A stretch of 64,000 nt of DNA, taken from NCBI RefSeq assembly GCF_009662475.1, contig NZ_CP045571.1:1238501-1302500 (forward strand). Direction: 5' to 3'. A program made the position numbers and the translations under genes. Origin of the DNA: Acidithiobacillus thiooxidans ATCC 19377. Its GTDB lineage: Bacteria; Pseudomonadota; Gammaproteobacteria; Acidithiobacillales; Acidithiobacillaceae. This document shows positions 55,467-64,000 of the stretch, one piece after another. Positions within the stretch are counted from its first letter, which is position 1, and each line of letters begins with the position of its first letter. The notes below the pieces were generated by a model that saw only the letters and a program-made list of their open reading frames with translations, did no database searches and had not been told where the DNA came from.

Positions 55467-57167
55467 ATGAACAGCTTTAATCATCGTCGTTATCGGGCTT
55501 TCCCGGCGGTTCACAAGCCGGATCGGCGCTGGCCCAACCGGCGCATGCATCATGCACCCACCTGGACCAGCGTGGATTTGCGCGATGGCAATCAGGCCTT
55601 GGTGTCGCCCATGAGTGTGGCCCAGAAAATGGAAATGTTCGATTTGCTGGTACGGATGGGGTTCAAGGAAATCGAAGTGGGTTTTCCCGCCGCCTCGCAG
55701 CCCGACTTTGACTTTGTCCGCAAAATCATTGAGGAAAAACGGATTCCTGAGGATGTGACCATCCAGGTTTTGACCCAGGCCCGAGAAAATCTGGTTGAGC
55801 GGAGTTATGCGGCCCTGCAAGGTGTGCAGCGCGCCATTGTGCATGTATACAACTCGACCAGTCCGGCGCAGCGTGAACAGGTGTTTGGTCTGGATAAAGA
55901 GGGCGTCAAGGCTATTGCCGTGCGCGGTGCCGAGTGGGTAAAAGCCGGAGCGGCCCGTTTCCCGGAGACCCGGTGGACATTTCAGTATTCCCCCGAAAGT
56001 TTCAGCAATACGGAATTGGACTATGCCGTTGAAATCTGCGAAGCCGTGATGTCCGTCTGGCATCCTGAAGAGGGTCAGCCGGTTATTTTGAATTTGCCGG
56101 CTACAGTAGAATCCGCCATGCCCAACGTGTTTGCAGATCAGATTGAATGGTTTTGCGACCATTTGCGGGGACGGGAGCACGTTAAAATCAGTGTGCATAC
56201 CCACAATGATCGGGGTTGTGCGGTGGCTGCCGCAGAATTGGCGGTGTTGGCGGGTGCTGACCGGGTTGAGGGAACCCTCTTCGGGAATGGTGAACGTACC
56301 GGGAATATGGACATTCTTACCATGGCCATGAATTTGTATTCTCAAGGGCTTGATCCGAAGCTGGACCTGTCCATGGGGGAGGCCATCAGCGAAATTTACA
56401 CCCGTTGCACGGGAATGGCGGTTTCTCCCCGCCATCCGTGGTTTGGTGAACTGGTGTATACCGCATTTTCCGGCAGCCATCAGGATGCCATTCGCAAGGG
56501 CATCAATCACCGCCAGGGACAGGATGCGGCTGTTTGGGAGGTGCCTTATCTGCCCATCGACCCTGCCGATTTGGGCCGCAACTATGAAGCGGTGGTGCGC
56601 ATCAACAGTCAATCCGGCAAAGGCGGAGTCAGCCATGTATTGGAAAGGGATTATGGTATTTCCCTGCCGCGCTGGTTGGCTCAGGAATTCAGTGCCGTTG
56701 TCCAGAAAGCGACTGAAGAGCAATCCGGCGAGATCACGGCGAAGCAAATATATGCCTTGTTTGAAAGTCATTTTGTGAAGCGCAATGGCGACTGGCAGAT
56801 GCAACGCTACCGCTTGCAGCGTGAAGGTGAAAAGGTCATTGCCTCGGTGGTCATGGGCACAGAGGCGCATCCCCGCATTTTGCAAGGGAAGGGGAGTGGG
56901 GCCGTAGGGGCGCTGGTAGATGCCTTGATTCAGGGTGCTGGGATTTACGCCGAAGTGGAGCAATTTGATCAGCACGCCCTGGGAGCCGGGACTGGTGCCC
57001 GCGCCATGGCCTGCGCCCGGGTCAGTGTGGAATCCGCTGGAACCGCTTCAGCAGTATCTTTTGGTGAAGACACCACCGAAGCCGCCTTGCAGTCTGTGCT
57101 GAGTGCCATTGGTAAGGCGGGAGCGGTGGTTCGTCTTCATCAGAACGATGCGCAGAAACGGGGATGA
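55467..57167 (+). CDS. leuA: 2-isopropylmalate synthase (LeuA)
   Basis: A 566-residue enzyme of the long LeuA type: NRRMHHAPTWTSVDLRDGNQAL (metal and substrate site), EIEVGFPAASQPDFDFV, ISVHTHNDRGCAVAAAELAVLAGADRVEGT and FGNGERTGNMDILTMAM, then a C-terminal LeuA regulatory domain (about residues 425-560). It condenses acetyl-CoA and 2-oxoisovalerate, the first leucine-specific step; the C-terminal domain allows leucine feedback. AGGAGAATC precedes the ATG. No leader peptide or attenuator is evident. Confidence 0.96.
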   Translation: MNSFNHRRYRAFPAVHKPDRRWPNRRMHHAPTWTSVDLRDGNQALVSPMSVAQKMEMFDLLVRMGFKEIEVGFPAASQPDFDFVRKIIEEKRIPEDVTIQVLTQARENLVERSYAALQGVQRAIVHVYNSTSPAQREQVFGLDKEGVKAIAVRGAEWVKAGAARFPETRWTFQYSPESFSNTELDYAVEICEAVMSVWHPEEGQPVILNLPATVESAMPNVFADQIEWFCDHLRGREHVKISVHTHNDRGCAVAAAELAVLAGADRVEGTLFGNGERTGNMDILTMAMNLYSQGLDPKLDLSMGEAISEIYTRCTGMAVSPRHPWFGELVYTAFSGSHQDAIRKGINHRQGQDAAVWEVPYLPIDPADLGRNYEAVVRINSQSGKGGVSHVLERDYGISLPRWLAQEFSAVVQKATEEQSGEITAKQIYALFESHFVKRNGDWQMQRYRLQREGEKVIASVVMGTEAHPRILQGKGSGAVGALVDALIQGAGIYAEVEQFDQHALGAGTGARAMACARVSVESAGTASAVSFGEDTTEAALQSVLSAIGKAGAVVRLHQNDAQKRG

Positions 57168-57193
57168 GCAAGGAGGGAGGCTAAATGGATCTA

Positions 57194-57967
57194 CTATCCG
57201 CCAAAGGCCTCCCAGGCCGTTCTCGCAATCAGGAGCAGCACGACAACAATGAACAGGCGGCGTACAAAAGTAGTTCCATGCGTCATTGCCATGCGGGTAC
57301 CCATGAGACTGCCCAGCATGTTGCACATAGCCAGAAACAGGGCGAGATGCCAGAGCACATGATTTTTGCTGGCAAACAGAACCAGTGCCGCAAAATTTGA
57401 CGAGAAATTGACCATTTTGGCACTGGCGCTGGCATGTAAAAAATCAAAACCAAATACGAGAATAAATACAAAAACCAGAAAATTACCGGTTCCAGGACCC
57501 AGAAAGCCGTCATAAAAGCCGATGAGCAATCCACCAGCTATGCCCAGAAAGGTGGCGGTCTTTTGGGTAAAGCGGGGTTCATGCACCTGACCCAGCTGTC
57601 GGTTCATTAGGGTGTATATCAATACGCCAGCAAGCACAAAGGGCAGGGCGCGGCGAAAGTCGTCGCCATTGATACGAGTGACCATATCCGCCCCGATCAA
57701 TGAACCTGTCAAAGACGCCAGCGCAGTCGGGATAACGGTTTTCCAGGGGATGCGCACGCGCCGGACATAAGACAAGAAGGCGGCCCCAGTACCCCAGATG
57801 GCGCCCGCCTTGTTGGTACCGAGCAGTGTTGCCGGTGCAGCTTGCGGAAAGCTTGCAAAAAGAGCGGGCAGCAGGATCAGTCCACCTCCACCCACAACGG
57901 CATCGACAAAGCCTGCAAGTCCTGCGGCTAGTCCAAGGCCCATATCGGCAAAGTTCAGAAACATCAT
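57194..57967 (-). CDS. TSUP family (TauE/SafE-like) sulfite/sulfonate exporter
   Basis: A 257-residue membrane protein with about eight segments. GLGLAAGLAGFVDAVVGGGGLILLP and GLLIGFYDGFLGPGTGNFL are the two conserved family repeats. Family members export sulfite or organosulfur anions, or act as generic anion permeases; in a sulfur-oxidising host this would make sense, but the substrate is not known. ATG ATG start, weak ribosome site. Its end faces leuA. Confidence 0.9.
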   Translation of the reverse strand: MMFLNFADMGLGLAAGLAGFVDAVVGGGGLILLPALFASFPQAAPATLLGTNKAGAIWGTGAAFLSYVRRVRIPWKTVIPTALASLTGSLIGADMVTRINGDDFRRALPFVLAGVLIYTLMNRQLGQVHEPRFTQKTATFLGIAGGLLIGFYDGFLGPGTGNFLVFVFILVFGFDFLHASASAKMVNFSSNFAALVLFASKNHVLWHLALFLAMCNMLGSLMGTRMAMTHGTTFVRRLFIVVVLLLIARTAWEAFGG

Positions 57968-58000
57968 GGGGATGATTTTTATAGGATCAGCAAAAAAATT

Positions 58001-58834
58001 TCAGGCATGCGCTGCCGCATTTTTTCGGGCGAGGGCTGTTGCCTGTTTGGCTACCTGAGCGCCAGGCAGACCGAAAGTCTCGCGCACAAAACACCAGCCG
58101 TACAGCCCAACCAGTATCAATAAGGCAACCCCAACCAGGGATACCAGCAGTGCCGCAGCATAAGTATGCAGGCGCGCCGAAATGAAGGTGATGACCCCCT
58201 GTAGCAGCAGGCTTGCCAGCAAGAAAGCCAGCCATACCCGCACATTGGCCAGCACAGCCTGGAATCCTGCCAGCAGGGCCAGATAACCTCTCTGGGTGAT
58301 ACCCGTGACAATGACGCCAACAGACAGCAGCAAAAATGCATTACCCAGCATGGTCTGTGCGGTACCAAGGGCATTGGTGATGAGCGAACGCAACCAGTCC
58401 GGCAGCTTTTGCCAGTCGGCAGATTTCAGATTGTGCAAAGTCGCCGCTGAGGAAATATGATCCTGACTGAATATACCCTGCAGATAATGCCGGAATATCA
58501 GCATCAGCATCAGCAATGCCGCAACCAGCAGGGCTATTTCCAGGATGAGCCGCAAGAGGGGCCACCAGGGTACGTCGCGAATGCTGCGGCCTACGTCGGT
58601 CAACTGTGTACTGCCCTGATGAATCGCCATGGCGACGGCAAATATAATTGCCATGACAATGCAGGAGATGGGAATACTTAGTACAAGTGGTTGCCAGGCT
58701 ATATTCAGTAGCAACAGCACCAGATAAAGCAGCGCAAAAGACCGGGGCGAAGCACGCAGCAGAATCAGGGAATCCCGCCACCAGCGCAGCAGCCAGCCGG
58801 ATTCAACGGGCTGTGGTTTAAGCGATGCAGCCAT
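58001..58834 (-). CDS. Membrane protein of unknown function
   Basis: A 277-residue protein with about six hydrophobic segments, starting MAASLKPQPVESGWLLRWWRDSL. The overall architecture (paired segments with a WWPLLRLILE motif) recalls BPSS1780-like membrane proteins, but I do not assign it. The start codon lies within the last codons of the small upstream gene (58818-59036) and just past a terminator-like hairpin, so its expression may depend on read-through. Confidence 0.72.
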   Translation of the reverse strand: MAASLKPQPVESGWLLRWWRDSLILLRASPRSFALLYLVLLLLNIAWQPLVLSIPISCIVMAIIFAVAMAIHQGSTQLTDVGRSIRDVPWWPLLRLILEIALLVAALLMLMLIFRHYLQGIFSQDHISSAATLHNLKSADWQKLPDWLRSLITNALGTAQTMLGNAFLLLSVGVIVTGITQRGYLALLAGFQAVLANVRVWLAFLLASLLLQGVITFISARLHTYAAALLVSLVGVALLILVGLYGWCFVRETFGLPGAQVAKQATALARKNAAAHA

Positions 58835-59036
58835 TATTCCATAGTGTGGAAGCAGAAAGGGGCATACGCTGACGATGACGCATCGTCACGGTATGCCCCT
58901 CTCCCTGATGACCATTATTGCCACGATGTTTGACCTTGCGGTTGTAAACCGTCTGGTCTTTCTCGATACGGGTAGGGTGAACACCCAGACGCGGTTTTGG
59001 CCGTTTGGCCTGGCCATGTATTTTTTCTATTTTCAT
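58818..59036 (-). CDS. Small basic protein, possible ArfA-like rescue factor, with terminator inside the gene
   Basis: A 72-residue basic protein with a strong AGGAG six bases before its ATG. The body reads RPKPRLGVHPTRIEK and then VYNRKVKHRGNNG, which recalls the YMRKGKHGNRGN segment of E. coli ArfA. A stem of 18 paired bases out of 20 with TTTCTGCTT after it (minus strand) lies inside the last third of the gene, before the stop codon. Known arfA genes carry such a hairpin, so that only a stop-less mRNA is made unless tmRNA is impaired. The identification is inference; N-terminal homology is weak. It may also be an unrelated conserved small protein. Confidence 0.6.
   Translation of the reverse strand: MKIEKIHGQAKRPKPRLGVHPTRIEKDQTVYNRKVKHRGNNGHQGEGHTVTMRHRQRMPLSASTLWNNGCIA
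58858..58900 (-). terminator. Strong hairpin with T-rich tail inside a small gene
   Basis: Left arm begins AGGGGCATACGCTGACGATG on the plus strand, three-base loop, then its complement to 58900; 18 of 20 positions pair (mismatches at the two central bases 58868/58890 and 58869/58889). On the minus strand it is followed by TTTCTGCTT, while on the plus strand no T-run follows. So it looks like a Rho-independent terminator (or RNase III substrate) for the small gene at 58818-59036. Confidence 0.75.
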
Positions 59037-59101
59037 CAATATCTCCTGAATTCTCCAGAAACTGGACCTAGTCTAGCATGATCCGGGCATGGATGAAGAT
59101 T

Positions 59102-61561
59102 TCAGCTTTTCAAAGTGAAAGTTTGCAGCGGGTGCAAGATCAGGCGTGCTGCCAGCCAGGCCAGCAGGGCTGTGAGAAAAATAATACCGATATCGTTTAA
59201 CGACAGGGATGTAGTCTGAAAAACAAGCTGTAAAAATGGTAACTGCGAAAATAGAGCCTGGAGCAGGATCATGACTACGAGGCTGATAATCAATATCCAG
59301 TCACCGCGATCATTCCGCCAGGATCCATACATCGCCAGAAGTACAGCCCCTTCCATGGCCATTAATCCATTCACGGCCAATGTGCGGGCATGCACAACAT
59401 CATAAAAAGCAATGCCTGTTTTAAAAATCGCAAATACCATCATCACCAAAAAAAGGGTCATTAACGTAATGCGGATCCAGAGAGTTCCAGGAAGCAGGGG
59501 CTGAGCAATGGGTCTTGGCAATTGCTGCATCAAGGCCTTATCAGCGCCCATGAAAGCAAAAACAAGCGCCAAAGTAATGGCAGTCACCGTATTGATCCAC
59601 AAAATTTGCAAGGGCGTAATGGGTAAAATCATTCTGAAAATAACCGCCAGAAAAATCACCATGCCCTGGGCAAAATTGGTGGGCAGCATGAACAGTGCGG
59701 TATGCTGGATGTTGTTATAAATATGACGGCCTTCTGCCACAGCGCAGGCAATATGCGCAAAATCATCATCGGCAAGAATCATGGCGGCGGCTTCGCGAGC
59801 AACGGTACTACCTGAAAGCCCCATGGCCACCCCAATCTGGGCACGACGCAATGCCGGAGCATCATTAACGCCATCTCCCGTCATCGCGACGATTTCCCCT
59901 TCGTCTTGCAACGTTTTTACCAGCTCCAGCTTGTCAGTGGGCTGTACCCTGGCAAATACATTCACCTCACGCGCCAATTGTTGACGTTCTGCAGGCGAAG
60001 CGGCCAACCATTGCCCATGATCAACTACCCGAACAGAACCAGCATCCACAAGACCTATCTGGCGGGCAATAGTCGCTGCGGTGCGGGGATGATCACCAGT
60101 AACCATAATCACCCGGATACCGGCTCCCCGACAGGCTGCAATTGCCGCCGGTACTGCCTGTCGCGGTGGATCGAGCAGAGCAACGACGCCCAACCAGCGC
60201 CAGCCCCCCTGATCCAGAGAAGACCAGCGAGATATATCCGCTTCGGCAAGAGCAATAGTACGCAGGCCCAGATTCGCCATCTCCGAAATAACCCCCTCCC
60301 AGAAACCGACCGTCTGATCCAACTCTTGAAAGCAGTGCTGCAACACGAATTCCGGTGCACCCTTGATGGCGATGCGATCAGCATGCAAGGTCGCCATGTA
60401 AGGGCTTTCATGGTCAAAAGGACGTGTATCCAGGCGGGGATTGCGTTTTTGATAATGGATTAATGCGCCATCCTCGCCGTGTGCATAGCGTATAAGCGCC
60501 TGTTCCAACGGGTCGCCGCTACCCTGTCCGACGTCAGATATTTCTGCGTCATTACAGAGCAGCATGTTTTCCAGCGCCCTGTGCAAGCTCTCGGGATCAT
60601 TCTGGGTCAGGCGCAAGTCCTCTACGGCCATGCGGTTTTCGGTCAGAGTGCCGGTTTTATCCGTACAAATGACCGTCACGGCTCCGAGAGTTTCTACTGC
60701 GGGTAATTGGCGGATGATGGAGCCCCTTTGCGCCATACGCTGGACACCGAGGGCCAGACTGATACTGATAACTGCGGGAAGACCTTCCGGAATAATAGCC
60801 ACAGCCAGACTGATGGCCGCAAGGATTGCAAATTCGAGACTGTCACCATGCGTCCAGGCGATAAGGGAAGCGATAATAGCCAGGAGGAATACGCCCAGCC
60901 CCAGCCATCGGGATAACTGATTGATGCCTATCAGTAATGGCGATTTACCAGCCTTGGTTTGCGCCAGCAACTTCTGAATATGACCGATGGACGTTGCGCC
61001 ACCAATTGCAAAGACTTCACCCACACCGGAACCCCGCGAGACCATGGTTCCGGCATGCAACACACCTAGTTCATTGTCGTTGATCGGCTGTTTATCCACA
61101 GGAACCGATTCGCCTGTCAGCAAGGATTCATCGACCTGAAGCTGATGTGCTTCACGAATATGCAGGTCTGCCGCTATTCTCTCTCCGTTTTCAATCCGTA
61201 CCCAATCGCCAGGCAGCAGATTTGCGGAGGGCAGTTTTTGCCAATGACCATCGCGAAGTACCAGCGAATATTCCATCAGGTACGACTGCAGGGCAGCAAC
61301 AGCCTGCTCTGCGCGGTTTTCCTGAATAAAGCCCAGCATAGTATTGATCAGAATCACAGCGACGATGATGCCACTATCCACCCAGTGACCAAGGGCTGCT
61401 GAAAAAATAGCGGCAATGCTGAGTATGAAAATCAGAGAGTTGTTAAATTGTTGTAGAAGTCTTCGCCACCAGGGCGTTGGGCTTGGAGCAGGTAATTGAT
61501 TGAGACCAAACTGCTGCTGCAGTAAAACCGCTTCTTCAGTACTGAGTCCGCGTTTTTCCAT
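59102..61561 (-). CDS. Cation-transporting P-type ATPase (Ca2+/type IIA-like)
   Basis: An 819-residue P-type ATPase with ten membrane segments. The actuator motif is LLTGESVPVDKQ, the phosphorylation motif ICTDKTGTLTENRMA, the hinge MTGDGVNDAPALRRAQIGVAMG, and segment 4 reads VAIIPEGLPAVISISLALG, which is typical of type IIA calcium pumps (SERCA/PacL-like). It should export Ca2+ or Mn2+. The start ATG gives the expected N-terminal cation-ATPase domain. Nothing indicates damage. Confidence 0.93.
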   Translation of the reverse strand: MEKRGLSTEEAVLLQQQFGLNQLPAPSPTPWWRRLLQQFNNSLIFILSIAAIFSAALGHWVDSGIIVAVILINTMLGFIQENRAEQAVAALQSYLMEYSLVLRDGHWQKLPSANLLPGDWVRIENGERIAADLHIREAHQLQVDESLLTGESVPVDKQPINDNELGVLHAGTMVSRGSGVGEVFAIGGATSIGHIQKLLAQTKAGKSPLLIGINQLSRWLGLGVFLLAIIASLIAWTHGDSLEFAILAAISLAVAIIPEGLPAVISISLALGVQRMAQRGSIIRQLPAVETLGAVTVICTDKTGTLTENRMAVEDLRLTQNDPESLHRALENMLLCNDAEISDVGQGSGDPLEQALIRYAHGEDGALIHYQKRNPRLDTRPFDHESPYMATLHADRIAIKGAPEFVLQHCFQELDQTVGFWEGVISEMANLGLRTIALAEADISRWSSLDQGGWRWLGVVALLDPPRQAVPAAIAACRGAGIRVIMVTGDHPRTAATIARQIGLVDAGSVRVVDHGQWLAASPAERQQLAREVNVFARVQPTDKLELVKTLQDEGEIVAMTGDGVNDAPALRRAQIGVAMGLSGSTVAREAAAMILADDDFAHIACAVAEGRHIYNNIQHTALFMLPTNFAQGMVIFLAVIFRMILPITPLQILWINTVTAITLALVFAFMGADKALMQQLPRPIAQPLLPGTLWIRITLMTLFLVMMVFAIFKTGIAFYDVVHARTLAVNGLMAMEGAVLLAMYGSWRNDRGDWILIISLVVMILLQALFSQLPFLQLVFQTTSLSLNDIGIIFLTALLAWLAARLILHPLQTFTLKS

Positions 61562-61594
61562 GGCATTTCTGCTCTCATCCAGTGTTACTGAAGC

Positions 61595-62370
61595 CTAAGG
61601 GATGCGCGTTATTTTTTCCAGCGACCACTGACCAGCCGCCCAACGTCCAATGCAGGCTGCATCCGGGCTCCAGGCACCCAGCACCATTCGCCAGCCGCCG
61701 TCCCGGTGTTCCCAGACGGGACGATGCGTATGCCCATGTACGAGCACATCAAAACCCTGCTCCAGGTGCTGACCAGCAATTCCGAACCGCAGTGCCGTCT
61801 GAATGGCCAGAGGATGAGCGTCGGTAATATTCAGGGATTTTTTCTGGACTGCGAGGGTGCTTCCGCGCCGCAGACCGGTCGCCAATTTTTGCAAGCAGGA
61901 GTAGGAGAGATTACCGACGCTGAGGCGAATCAAGGGATGACGAATCACCCGCCGAAAAATCTGATAACGACGGTCATCCGTACAAAGCAGATCACCATGG
62001 GTGAGCAGGATATTCTGGGTACCCAGGCGCAAGGCCATCGGGTCGGGAATAGGAATAAGGCCAAAGGACGCGAGCAAGTTTTTGCTCAAGGCAAAATCCC
62101 GGTTGCCAACCATCACATAGACCCGAATACCTGCTGCAACCAATTGCTGCAGGTGCGCAAACACTTCGGCGTAGGCGCTTTCCCGGGATTGATCGACATG
62201 GACCCAGTAATCAAACAAGTCCCCGAGAATAAAAACAGCCTGCCCTTCTTTAGCCCGGGTTTCGCAAAACTGCTGAAAAAGCCGGGTCAGGGCAGGCTGC
62301 GGGGGCTCAGGTGCAGATCAGAAATGAACCAGATCGGTCCGTCTTCAAAATCCACATCCAGATAGGGCAT
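61595..62370 (-). CDS. lpxH: UDP-2,3-diacylglucosamine diphosphatase LpxH, with frameshift near 5' end
   Basis: The 3' frame (61595-62218) encodes the main calcineurin-like part: LGDLFDYWVHVD, VMVGNRDFALSK, LLTHGDLLCTDD, VLVHGHTHRP. The 5' end lies in another frame: the ATG at 62370, one base after the ppiB stop, gives MPYLDVDFEDGPIWFISDLHLS with the metal motif DLH, then stops at TGA (62287). Adding one base to the run of five C/G at 62301-62305 joins both parts (…DLHLSPPQPALTRLFQQF…). LpxH makes lipid X, needed for lipid A, so true loss is unlikely unless LpxG/LpxI substitutes; a sequencing error is possible. The ppiB-lpxH order is as in E. coli. Confidence 0.88.
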
Positions 62371-62371
62371 G

Positions 62372-62884
62372 TCAGGCCGTAGCGATACGCTCGCCCTTTT
62401 CAATGGTGACGGTATCTTTGGGCACATCCTGGTGCATGCCTTTATTGCCGGTAGGCACTTTGGCGATTTCGTCCACTACTTCCATGCCGCTGACGACTTT
62501 TCCAAAGACCGCGTAACCCCAACCTGTGCCAGAAGCGGCTTTGAAGTTCAGGAAATCATTATCAGTCAGATTGATGAAAAACTGGGCAGTGGCTGAATGT
62601 GGATCATTGGTGCGGGCCATGGCCAAGGTTCCGCGCAGATTTTTCAGACCGTTTTCCGCCTCATTTTGGATGGGCGCATGGGTTTTTTTCTGCTGCATAT
62701 CTGCCGTAAAACCGCCGCCCTGAACCATGAAACCGGGAATGACCCGATGAAAAATGGTTTCATCAAAAAAACCTTCATCAACATAGCTCAAAAAGTTTTC
62801 GACCGTGTTGGGGGCCTTTTCGGCATCCAGTTCGATGACAATATCGCCCTTGTTGCTATGCAGTACGACTTGTGGATTGGTCAT
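62372..62884 (-). CDS. ppiB: Cyclophilin-type peptidyl-prolyl isomerase (PpiB)
   Basis: A 170-residue cytoplasmic cyclophilin without signal peptide. [36 protein letters not shown] and [17 protein letters not shown] are the catalytic-site blocks with Arg, Phe, Gln and Phe in place. It speeds proline isomerisation in folding. The stop codon is one base before the lpxH ATG, so they are coupled. It is transcribed away from xseA on the same strand. Confidence 0.95.
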   Translation of the reverse strand: MTNPQVVLHSNKGDIVIELDAEKAPNTVENFLSYVDEGFFDETIFHRVIPGFMVQGGGFTADMQQKKTHAPIQNEAENGLKNLRGTLAMARTNDPHSATAQFFINLTDNDFLNFKAASGTGWGYAVFGKVVSGMEVVDEIAKVPTGNKGMHQDVPKDTVTIEKGERIATA

Positions 62885-63017
62885 GAAGACTCCTCGGAAT
62901 TGCAGGGATCCACCCTGTTCAGAATAAATTCACCACTGGGTCAGCGGCAGCGAGTGGGAAGAGTAAAGCGTCAGCCTAGCTTTTGTCGATAGGCGCAAGC
63001 ATCCTGACGCAGGGTAT

Positions 63018-64000
63018 TCATGGATTCTCCGGGTCAGAACGGGTCACTTCACAGTGAATGCGGCCTCTAGCTAAAGTAGCTACCAGTTGTTCACCGGGAT
63101 GGGTGCTCTGACTTTCGAAAATAACTCTTCCGGATGTATCCCGTATTACCGCAAAGCCTCTTTGCAATACTGCCAGAGGATCCAGCAAGCGCAGTGCAGA
63201 CGTAGATTGTTGCTGGCGCAGGTCCGCACGCTGCAAAATATTCAGCATGACTGTTCCCAGATTTTTCTGGCTTTGGCGCAGTTGCTTTTCCAGAATTTGC
63301 AGGCGTTGTCCTGGATCCTGACGCGCCCGTCGCTCCTGGAGATAGGCTAGTTGCTGCGCCTGGGATGACAGTTGCAAGGCCATGGCTCGAGTCAAGTTCT
63401 CACGAGCGAGTTGCAGGCGTCGCTGGGCCGCATCCAAACCTTCTCCAGGATGGCGCAGGCGTATTTGCAAAAAATCGAGGCGCTGGGATTCATCCTGCAT
63501 CTTTCTGAGCATGAGCTTTTCAAGTTGATAATGTTGCGCCTGTACTTTGGGCAACCACTCGTTCCGATCAGGGCTGACTGCTTCGGCAGCGGCGGTGGGA
63601 GTGGCCGCGCGCAGATCACTGGCAAAGTCCGCAATGGTAAAATCAATTTCGTGACCAATTCCGGTGACTACCGGAATGCGCGAGGCGCGAATGGCACGGG
63701 CCACCATTTCTTCATTGAAGCACCAGAGATCTTCCGTGCTGCCACCACCACGGGCAAGAATCAGCACATCTTCGGTGCTGCGCGCATTGGCGCGCCCCAA
63801 GGCTTCGACAATCTGGCCGGCAGCCTGATCCCCCTGAACCAGTACCGGATAAACCAGTACGCTGAGTAATGGCCAGCGTCTGGCCAGGGTTGCCCGGATA
63901 TCGTGCAGGGCTGCACCGGTTGCCGAAGTGATCACGGCCACCCGTTGTGGCCATGTGGGCAGTGGACGCTTTAGATGTGCTTCAAAAAGCCCTTCGGCTG
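63018..64000 (-). CDS. xseA: Exodeoxyribonuclease VII large subunit, XseA (5' part outside window)
   Basis: The reading continues to the window edge in the same frame (AEGLFEAHLKRPLPTWPQR followed by VAVITSATGAALHDI), so 328 codons are present and the N-terminal OB domain is missing. The catalytic domain (IARGGGSTEDLWCFNE-like stretch, ILARGGGSTEDLWCFNEE) and the coiled-coil tail to LAVLQRGFAVIRDTSGR are present. With XseB it degrades single-stranded DNA. The ATG seen inside the window is not the true start. Confidence 0.95.
   Translation of the reverse strand, partial: AEGLFEAHLKRPLPTWPQRVAVITSATGAALHDIRATLARRWPLLSVLVYPVLVQGDQAAGQIVEALGRANARSTEDVLILARGGGSTEDLWCFNEEMVARAIRASRIPVVTGIGHEIDFTIADFASDLRAATPTAAAEAVSPDRNEWLPKVQAQHYQLEKLMLRKMQDESQRLDFLQIRLRHPGEGLDAAQRRLQLARENLTRAMALQLSSQAQQLAYLQERRARQDPGQRLQILEKQLRQSQKNLGTVMLNILQRADLRQQQSTSALRLLDPLAVLQRGFAVIRDTSGRVIFESQSTHPGEQLVATLARGRIHCEVTRSDPENP

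Noticed and set aside
58875..59081. Plus-strand frame opposite the small basic gene
   Set aside because: The minus-strand gene has a much better ribosome site and a coherent basic protein; the plus-strand frame begins within the hairpin.

Overview
The window looks like a piece of chromosome from a Gram-negative, moderately GC-rich proteobacterium, and gene content and style suggest an Acidithiobacillus-like organism (inference; no marker RNA gene is present). Core genes include smc, ligA, queF, lpxH, ppiB, xseA, leuA, speA and pal. There is no tRNA, rRNA or CRISPR array that I can support. Two genes run off the edges: phnI on the left and xseA on the right.

Positions 1-16.7 kb form a phosphorus-scavenging region in which every non-transposon gene lies on the minus strand. 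In order of transcription it holds a Sec-type YncE/phosphoesterase fusion, exbB, exbD, a TonB-dependent receptor (frameshifted near its 5' end), a Sel1-repeat protein, a Tat-exported phospholipase C, a second TonB-dependent receptor, an MFS transporter and the C-P lyase genes phnG, phnH and phnI. Two promoters in this array carry the same triple Pho-box (three 7-bp units on an 11-bp period), so phosphate starvation control by PhoB is likely. An ISL3 insertion sequence separates the scavenging block from the MFS-phn block.

Positions 16.9-25.5 kb hold a superinfection-immunity-type membrane protein, a T4-Pnk-like kinase, a CDF metal exporter, a small Sel1 protein, a DUF481 outer-membrane protein, a sugar kinase, queF and smc. 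A 199-bp MITE-like element sits directly after smc, and a second copy in the opposite orientation lies at 49.1 kb. From 25.7 to 39 kb come an ABC ATPase with a very large permease/CPBP-protease protein, a HAD phosphatase, ligA, a Pal-type lipoprotein, a DUF2459-type protein, a second phosphate-symporter-like MFS protein, a GT39 glycosyltransferase and an unusual FtsI-like protein with a LysM tail.

Positions 39-49 kb hold a hicAB toxin-antitoxin pair with a palindromic promoter, a Fur-family regulator, a Bcp peroxiredoxin, a PIN-PhoH protein, speA and a truncated haemoglobin gene split by the second ISL3 copy. A FAH-family enzyme, a small MscS channel and an MFS transporter follow. Positions 49.3-54.8 kb are a four-gene sucrose cluster: fructokinase, neutral invertase, sucrose-phosphate synthase and sucrose-phosphatase. 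The right end holds an Lrp regulator divergent from leuA, a TSUP exporter, membrane proteins, a small basic protein with a terminator inside its coding sequence (ArfA-like by inference), a Ca2+-type P-ATPase, a frameshifted lpxH, ppiB and xseA.

The most notable observations are the Pho-box-linked TonB/phosphoesterase island, two single-base frameshifts in homopolymers (TonB receptor, lpxH), two identical-looking ISL3 copies with clean 8-bp target duplications, a new-looking MITE pair with 5-bp duplications, and the small gene with the internal hairpin.
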